From Clostridia bacterium (GTDB lineage Bacteria; Bacillota; Clostridia; Oscillospirales; CAG-272), in the NCBI GenBank assembly GCA_017508425.1, contig JAFVYZ010000028.1, positions 62,001-126,000 of the forward strand: a DNA stretch of 64,000 nucleotides, given 5' to 3'. Under the pieces are notes generated by a model, which worked only from the letters and a program-made list of their open reading frames with translations, had not been told where the DNA came from and searched no databases. Numbering within the stretch: the stretch's first letter is position 1; the number at the start of each line of letters is the position of its first letter. Shown here in pieces: positions 59,694 through 64,000 of the stretch. The position numbers and the translations under genes were made by a program.

Positions 59694-60704
59694 TCAATAT
59701 TGATCGACCGCGGAGGCGTTCAGCGACACGTCGGCAAAGCGACCCTTTCGGTATTCAAAATACCCGGCCGCCGCCACCATGGCTCCATTGTCACCGCAAA
59801 GCGAAACGGGCGGCACGACGAGTGTCACACCGTGCAAACGGCAAAGGTCCGCAAGGCGTCGGCGCAAATGCGAATTGGCGGCCACACCGCCTGCCAGCAC
59901 CAGGGTCTTGTGACCCGTTTGCAGGAGGGCCTGCTCACTCTTGCGAGCAATACCCTCCACCACACTTGCGGTAAAGGATGACGCGAGATCGGCACGGGGC
60001 ACCTCAACACCCTGTTGACGGGTGCTGTTGACAAAATTGAGTGCCGCGGTCTTCAAGCCGCTAAAGGAGAAATCAAGCGTATCGGCGCCCAGCGCGGGCG
60101 AGGGCAATTTGACCGCACCGACCTGCCCCTCATACGCAAGGCGATCCAACGCCGCACCGCCGGGATAGGGCAAGCCGATCACACGCCCGATCTTATCAAA
60201 CGCCTCTCCTGCCGCGTCGTCGCGCGTCGCACCGATTTCGCGAAAATCGGTATAGTCGGTCACGTCAAACAGCGACGTGTGTCCACCCGACACCACAAGC
60301 GCGAGAAACGGGGGCTTTAAGGGCGTTTCAGTCAAATACCCCGCCGCCACGTGAGCCTTGATGTGATTGACCGCCACCAAGGGCAGGCCGTTGGCATAAG
60401 CCAACGATTTGGCAAAATTTACGCCCACAAGCAGCGCGCCGATCAGGCCCGGGTGGGCCGTTACCGCCACGGCACCAAGATCCGAAAGCGCGACCCCTGC
60501 CGTATCCAGCGCCTCGGCAGTCACGTTCGTGATCGCCTCAATATGTGCGCGGCTGGCGATCTCGGGCACCACACCGCCGTACAAGCGATGCGTTTCGATC
60601 TGAGATGCCACAATATTCGATCGTATCAAAAGCGAGTCCCCCTCGGCTTGCAGGACTGCCGCCGAGGTTTCATCGCACGAGGTTTCAATTCCCAAAATAT
60701 ACAT
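59694..60704 (-). CDS. tsaD: tRNA threonylcarbamoyladenosine transferase TsaD
   Basis: Places the threonylcarbamoyl group on A37 of tRNAs reading ANN codons, with TsaB and TsaE. MYILGIETSCDETSAAVLQ starts the ASKHA fold, VPEIASRAHIEAI contains the metal His pair region, VNHIKAHVAAG has the second, LALVVSGGHTSLF binds phosphate, GVAANSHLRRRL and CGDNGAMVAAAGY complete the site. 336 residues. tsaB and tsaE are not beside it in this window. Confidence 0.96.
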   Translation of the reverse strand: MYILGIETSCDETSAAVLQAEGDSLLIRSNIVASQIETHRLYGGVVPEIASRAHIEAITNVTAEALDTAGVALSDLGAVAVTAHPGLIGALLVGVNFAKSLAYANGLPLVAVNHIKAHVAAGYLTETPLKPPFLALVVSGGHTSLFDVTDYTDFREIGATRDDAAGEAFDKIGRVIGLPYPGGAALDRLAYEGQVGAVKLPSPALGADTLDFSFSGLKTAALNFVNSTRQQGVEVPRADLASSFTASVVEGIARKSEQALLQTGHKTLVLAGGVAANSHLRRRLADLCRLHGVTLVVPPVSLCGDNGAMVAAAGYFEYRKGRFADVSLNASAVDQY

Positions 60705-60714
60705 ATCGTCACCT

Positions 60715-61149
60715 TTATAAGCTGCAAAGCATCACAAGCGCGTGCTCGCGCGGATTGCTGTAAAAATAATTGCGTTTCCCAACCACCGCAAAGCCGTGCT
60801 TTTGATAAAGCGCAATAGCGGCGGTATTACTCTCGCGCACCTCCAGCGTGAGGGTCCAAAGCCCCTTCTTACGTGCCTGCTCCATCAGCGCCGTCAACAG
60901 CTTGTCCGCAAGACCGCAGCGGCGAAAATCGGGGTGCGTCGCCACATTGGTGATCTGCCCCTCGTCAAGAACGGTCAGCACCCCAATGTAGGCCACAGGC
61001 ACACCCTCCTCGTCAAGACAAGCAAGACCAAAGGCCGTGTCACCCAGCAAAAGCTCAAGCGCTTGCTCGCTCCAGGGCTCCCCAAAGGAAAGTGCTTCGA
61101 TCGCGGCGATGGCGTGAAGATGCTCACGCCCGACCGTCACCACGCTCAT
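60715..61149 (-). CDS. rimI: ribosomal protein S18 alanine N-acetyltransferase family
   Basis: A 144-residue GNAT protein. ITNVATHPDFRRCGLADKLLTALMEQARKKG has the acetyl-CoA motif V-x-P-x-x-R-x-x-G-x-A, and LTLEVRESNTAAIALYQKHGFAVVGKRNYFY the RimI-type end. Normally next to tsaB-tsaD, which fits. It starts inside the stop of the phosphatase gene (ATGA). Confidence 0.9.
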   Translation of the reverse strand: MSVVTVGREHLHAIAAIEALSFGEPWSEQALELLLGDTAFGLACLDEEGVPVAYIGVLTVLDEGQITNVATHPDFRRCGLADKLLTALMEQARKKGLWTLTLEVRESNTAAIALYQKHGFAVVGKRNYFYSNPREHALVMLCSL

Positions 61150-61649
61150 ACGTTGCCCTCCGCAAAAAAACGCATGGCCAAAGCATAGGACAACACCGAA
61201 AGGCAGGCGCGGTAGGTCGCCATATCCCCGGCAAAGGGGTCCTCTACGTCCAAGGGCAACGCCTCGATCTTCGCGGCGTGCTCGGGAAAGCGCAGGATCA
61301 GCTCCATCGCGTGACGGGCGGTAATGCCCACCACCACATCGGCCTCACGCACCATTTCTTCGGTCACGGGACGGGCTCGATGCGCCTCATAAAAAGCGGC
61401 ATCCACCGAGGCCTCGGCCAAAGCCTCTTTGGCATACGAGGAGATCGGCGCGCCCTCAGCGGCAAAAAGACAGGCCGAGGCGGCAATGCGCGACGGTATC
61501 CCCTCGCGCGTTTTGACGGTGTGGTTAAAAAGCGCCTCAGCCATCGGGGACCGACAGGTGTTGCCCGTGCACACAAAAAGCACGCGCAGGGGCACCGAAT
61601 CCTTGACATCTGGTGTTTGATATTCCAAAAGCTCAGCACCGTTTGACAT
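61146..61649 (-). CDS. low-molecular-weight protein phosphatase, YwlE-like
   Basis: A 167-residue phosphatase. VLFVCTGNTCRSPMAEALF has the Cx5R loop; the Thr after Cys (CTGNTCRS) is the feature of YwlE-type protein-arginine phosphatases, where tyrosine phosphatases have a bulkier residue such as Ile. DVEDPFAGD carries the catalytic Asp. It may counter McsB-like arginine kinases, none of which is in the window. The ATG following AGGAGGAGCCT is used. Extra N-terminal residues MSNGAELLEYQTP are unusual. Confidence 0.88.
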   Translation of the reverse strand: MSNGAELLEYQTPDVKDSVPLRVLFVCTGNTCRSPMAEALFNHTVKTREGIPSRIAASACLFAAEGAPISSYAKEALAEASVDAAFYEAHRARPVTEEMVREADVVVGITARHAMELILRFPEHAAKIEALPLDVEDPFAGDMATYRACLSVLSYALAMRFFAEGNV

Positions 61650-61662
61650 AGGCTCCTCCTTT

Positions 61663-62286
61663 TTATTTTTCCACAAAATGCTCGGCCAAAGCGCTCGGCA
61701 CCGCCACCGTGCGGCGCGAGAAGATCTCGTAAAAATACGCATTCTCCCCTTGCACAAAATACTCAAAGCAATAATGAATGCCGGGGAGCTCGGCCGACTG
61801 CAGCTTTATACCGCGCGAAAAATCACGTGCGCCCTCGGGCTTTTCCGTGCCCTCGCCCTCAAACCAAAGCGAAAGGATCTCGGCGATCACCGCATCATCC
61901 TTCCCGGCCGAAAAGCGATAGATCTCCACGCTCTGCGCCCCCTCCTCGCAAACGAGCAGGGCGGTGGGGGTCAAGCACTTCGGATCGGGGGCCTCCCCCG
62001 CGCACCATACACCGCGCTCGCTGTCACCGAGATAAAGCGTGGGATCAAGACCCGGGATTTCGTAATACGTACGCGTATAATCGGACCCCTTGGCCTCGTA
62101 GATGCCCTTTACCGCCGCAACCGACGCCGGCTCAAAGGCGAGATCCAAGGCCGTATAATGGATCCCCGTTTCGGTATCGGTACAGCCGTACCCATCCTCA
62201 TCCAGCACGAATTTGACCGCGTCACGATCCGTACAAGCCGTCAAAAGCAGCAAGAGCACAAACAAAATCGGTAAAAATCTTTTCAT
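61663..62286 (-). CDS. hypothetical lipoprotein
   Basis: A 207-residue protein with a lipoprotein signal MKRFLPILFVLLLLLTACTD (lipobox LTAC). The mature part is acidic and beta-rich, with DAVKFVLDEDGYGCTDTETGIHYTALDLAFEPASV, and GIHYCFEYFVQGENAYFYEIFSRRTVAVP near the end. No family recognised. It sits 3 bp from the dCMP deaminase gene and 13 bp from the phosphatase gene, in the same operon. Confidence 0.75.
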   Translation of the reverse strand: MKRFLPILFVLLLLLTACTDRDAVKFVLDEDGYGCTDTETGIHYTALDLAFEPASVAAVKGIYEAKGSDYTRTYYEIPGLDPTLYLGDSERGVWCAGEAPDPKCLTPTALLVCEEGAQSVEIYRFSAGKDDAVIAEILSLWFEGEGTEKPEGARDFSRGIKLQSAELPGIHYCFEYFVQGENAYFYEIFSRRTVAVPSALAEHFVEK

Positions 62287-62289
62287 CGA

Positions 62290-62778
62290 TCAATACCCAA
62301 GCTTGCCCGAAAGCGAATCGTCATCCTCGATCCAATCGGCCACACGAATGGTGCGATACTCGGTATCGGTATCGCGCACGACCACCGTTGAAATGCCGGC
62401 ATTGAGGATCATGCGCTTGCACATCATACAGCAGTTGCATCCGGCATAAAGCGACCCATCCTCGGGCGAGATGCAGGCCATGTACAGCGTTGCGCCAAGC
62501 ATTTGCTCACGGGGGGCGGCAATGATGGCGTTTTGCTCGGCGTGGACCGAGCGGCAAAGCTCATAACGCTCTCCGCGCGGAATGCCCATTTTCTCGCGTT
62601 GGCAAACGCCGAGGTCACTGCAATTTTTGCGGCCACGGGGCGCACCGTTGTAGCCCGTGGAAACGATGACGTCGTTTTTCACGATGATGGCACCGAACTT
62701 GCGGCGCAGGCACGTGGCACGCTCAGCCACGGTCTTGGCAATATCCAAATAATAATTGGTTTTTGAAACGCGATCCAT
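62290..62778 (-). CDS. dCMP/cytidine deaminase family protein
   Basis: A 162-residue zinc deaminase, best fit dCMP deaminase, which feeds dUMP for thymidylate. KFGAIIVKNDVIVSTGYNGAPRGRKNCSD, SVHAEQNAIIAAPR (HAE, zinc and general base) and GCNCCMMCKRMILNAGI (Cx2C zinc ligands; the usual Pro before the first Cys is Asn/Cys here). The ATG after AAGGAGC is used rather than an upstream frame. Confidence 0.9.
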   Translation of the reverse strand: MDRVSKTNYYLDIAKTVAERATCLRRKFGAIIVKNDVIVSTGYNGAPRGRKNCSDLGVCQREKMGIPRGERYELCRSVHAEQNAIIAAPREQMLGATLYMACISPEDGSLYAGCNCCMMCKRMILNAGISTVVVRDTDTEYRTIRVADWIEDDDSLSGKLGY

Positions 62779-62840
62779 AAAAAGCTCCTTCGTATGTGCT
62801 CGCGCGTTCGCGCGATTTAAGAAATACTTATACATAATAT

Positions 62841-62869
62841 AGTATAACATATTAAAAAAAGAAAATCAA
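62841..62869 (-). promoter_or_regulatory. sigma-A promoter of the dCMP deaminase-to-tsaD operon
   Basis: TTGATT, 17 bases, TATACT on the minus strand, about 63 bp upstream of the first gene. Confidence 0.75.
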
Positions 62870-62900
62870 GCATGCCTTTTGAGAAAATTGATTCAAAAAA

Positions 62901-62932
62901 AGGGTGCCCGCGGCGTTGGCCTCGGGCACCCT
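62901..62932 (-). terminator. terminator after the HD-domain gene
   Basis: AGGGTGCCCG and CGGGCACCCT with T-run on the minus strand. Confidence 0.8.
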
Positions 62933-62939
62933 GATGCAA

Positions 62940-63419
62940 TTATTTTTTCTTTTTATCGCGGTATTTTTTCATCGTTTCCTCGGTGGCGACCCTCTTGTCG
63001 GCCAGCGTCACGTACCACGCCTCACGGCAACGCGGCACACACCAAAAGGTGAGGGGAAACATATGCGTATAGATGATTTGCTCCTCTTTTTTGGTGAGGT
63101 CAAAGTCGCGACTCGCATTTTCCAGTGCAAAGCGGTGATGCTTAAACCCGTGCCAACGGAATCCCTTGTTCGGGTCGTGCCAATCGTAAAGGTAATAATC
63201 GTGCAAAAGCGCCCCGCGCACCAAGGCACGCAGATCGCACTTGGTCCGTTTTCGCTTGGCCGCCATGGTATAGGCAAGACGCGCCACCTTCAGGCAGTGC
63301 TGATACACGGTAATATCCGAATGCGAGATGTACCTCTTCATTTCCTCGTACCGTCCCGAGGTCACGACCTCGCGGCATACCTCGTCAAAAAGCGTATAGT
63401 CCACGGGCTTATTTTTCAT
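62940..63419 (-). CDS. HD-domain phosphohydrolase-like protein
   Basis: A 159-residue protein with DITVYQHCLKVARLAYTMAAKRK (first His), RGALLHDYYLYDWHD (HD pair) and GFRWHGFKHHRFALENA (further His). The last part is basic (KKYRDKKKK). Such small HD proteins may hydrolyse nucleotides or phosphoesters; substrate unknown. Its start overlaps the upstream membrane protein gene by 11 bp. Confidence 0.82.
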   Translation of the reverse strand: MKNKPVDYTLFDEVCREVVTSGRYEEMKRYISHSDITVYQHCLKVARLAYTMAAKRKRTKCDLRALVRGALLHDYYLYDWHDPNKGFRWHGFKHHRFALENASRDFDLTKKEEQIIYTHMFPLTFWCVPRCREAWYVTLADKRVATEETMKKYRDKKKK

Positions 63420-64000
63420 TTTTTCCACCCCATTTGCGGTTGATCTCACTACGATAGCCCTGCATATCACTCATATAAAAATTGATCATACGGTAGAAAT
63501 TAAAGGGCCGCTTTTTGCCAACCTCCCGACGGAAATGCTCCTTGGCGTTGCCCTTGAGCTGATCGAGATTGATGTGCGTACGCATGGCCGAGGCATAACG
63601 GCGCAGGTGCTGCATAATATGGAGAGAATGCGCGAGATCCACCAAAAAAATGCCGGCATACATACCCACAAAAAGGATCAAAAGCGGCAGCTCGATCACA
63701 CGCGAGGCAATGCTGTGCATAAAAGGGTAAATAAGGAAGTAATACACCGCGCAAACCAAGCCCCAAATGAGCGAAAATTTCGGGCAAATGACACCCTGAA
63801 AGTTCATCCATTCCCCCGAATAGTCCCAAAGCTTAACACGGAAATATTTCACAGCCACAAGGCCACCTACCAGCTCGATCAGGGTCATGATCGCCATGGC
63901 AATGAGCAAAATGGCCGCCACGCGCACGTACTCATTGGGCAGGGAGCGGAATTTCATCCCCGAAAGGCAGTAAAGGATCACGCCGCCCGTGCCGTAGATC
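63409..64000 (-). CDS. CmpB/DUF1113-type membrane protein (5' end outside window)
   Basis: The frame is open to the window edge, and codons before the first internal ATG read IYGTGGVILYCLSGMKF, so the start is outside. At least 197 residues are seen with about four helices. KLWDYSGEWMNFQGVICPKFSLIWGLVCAVYYFL matches the putative ABC transporter type IV (CmpB, PF06541-like) pattern W-D-Y-S...N...G.IC..FSL.WG. The last 60 residues are basic and cytosolic. Partner ATPase and role are unknown. Confidence 0.75.
   Translation of the reverse strand, partial: IYGTGGVILYCLSGMKFRSLPNEYVRVAAILLIAMAIMTLIELVGGLVAVKYFRVKLWDYSGEWMNFQGVICPKFSLIWGLVCAVYYFLIYPFMHSIASRVIELPLLILFVGMYAGIFLVDLAHSLHIMQHLRRYASAMRTHINLDQLKGNAKEHFRREVGKKRPFNFYRMINFYMSDMQGYRSEINRKWGGKNEK

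Overview
The window reads as a chromosome segment of a Gram-positive bacterium of class Clostridia, probably an uncultured gut relative of the Oscillospirales or Christensenellales. The grounds are Gram-positive style ribosome sites, canonical sigma-A promoters with 17-base spacers, the rpmH-rnpA-yidD-yidC-jag-mnmE cluster, a Rex redox repressor, a DUF1858 protein, BspA-type repeats, a short type-3 prolyl-tRNA synthetase and a sigma-F-like promoter before a SpoIIQ-like peptidase gene. Base composition is moderately GC-rich. The exception is an AT-richer accessory island near 24-26.4 kb. No rRNA, tRNA, insertion sequence or CRISPR array was seen.

Layout. 0-6.2 kb: a partial ABC exporter gene with a palindromic operator, a two-gene unit of a radical SAM/SPASM enzyme and a membrane protein with a Cys-Ala repeat tail, then argH and argG with an ArgR-type operator. 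6.6-10.3 kb: DUF378 protein, cca, an alpha/beta hydrolase, ruvX and a YgjP-type metallopeptidase. 10.4-15.5 kb: mnmE, jag, yidC, yidD, rnpA and rpmH (rpmH is 44 codons). 15.8-18.6 kb: ymdB, a flavin reductase and citrate synthase. 18.7-23.9 kb: a leftward set with a ROK kinase, SGNH/DUF4886 hydrolases, a choloylglycine-hydrolase-type acylase, a methyltransferase-like membrane protein, YitT and DUF1292. 23.9-26.4 kb: the accessory island. 26.4-29.6 kb: rlmD, a degenerate metallophosphoesterase, Nif3 and DUF1858. 29.8-37.9 kb: plsY, an HTH-phosphoglucosamine mutase fusion, a ZIP transporter, GAPDH, phosphoglucomutase and proS. 38-45.4 kb: a carbohydrate cluster (large glycoside-hydrolase-like protein, SASA esterase, sugar isomerase, AraC regulator, SDR). 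45.5-53.3 kb: SpoIIQ-like peptidase, a BspA-like protein, DUF4886, dusB, a winged-helix protein, murI, and a DeoR/aldolase/dehydrogenase sugar locus. 53.5-56.7 kb: DUF4830, a large repeat-bearing membrane protein and a helical protein. 56.8-62.8 kb: a DnaC/DnaI-like loader, a DnaD-like protein and rex, then a dense DnaA-box cluster, then tsaD, rimI, a YwlE-like phosphatase, a lipoprotein and dCMP deaminase. 62.9-64 kb: an HD protein and a partial CmpB-like membrane protein.

Four things stand out. First, the radical SAM enzyme overlaps by ATGA the gene of a membrane protein whose cytosolic tail is CACACACACAGGGRAGCS, which looks like a maturase and its substrate. Second, the island is two tandem modules with the same order: hairpin array, conserved ~78-bp upstream block, unknown gene, 22-bp box. 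One array is built so that four GCGATAT segments can pair with four ATATCGC segments around side hairpins. Third, six exact DnaA boxes and two near matches lie in 190 bp beside replication-initiation genes, while the rpmH locus lacks dnaA beside it. Fourth, an XRE DNA-binding domain is fused in frame to phosphoglucosamine mutase.

Everything here is from reading the sequence; no database search was run, so family names are recognitions and functional links are inferences.
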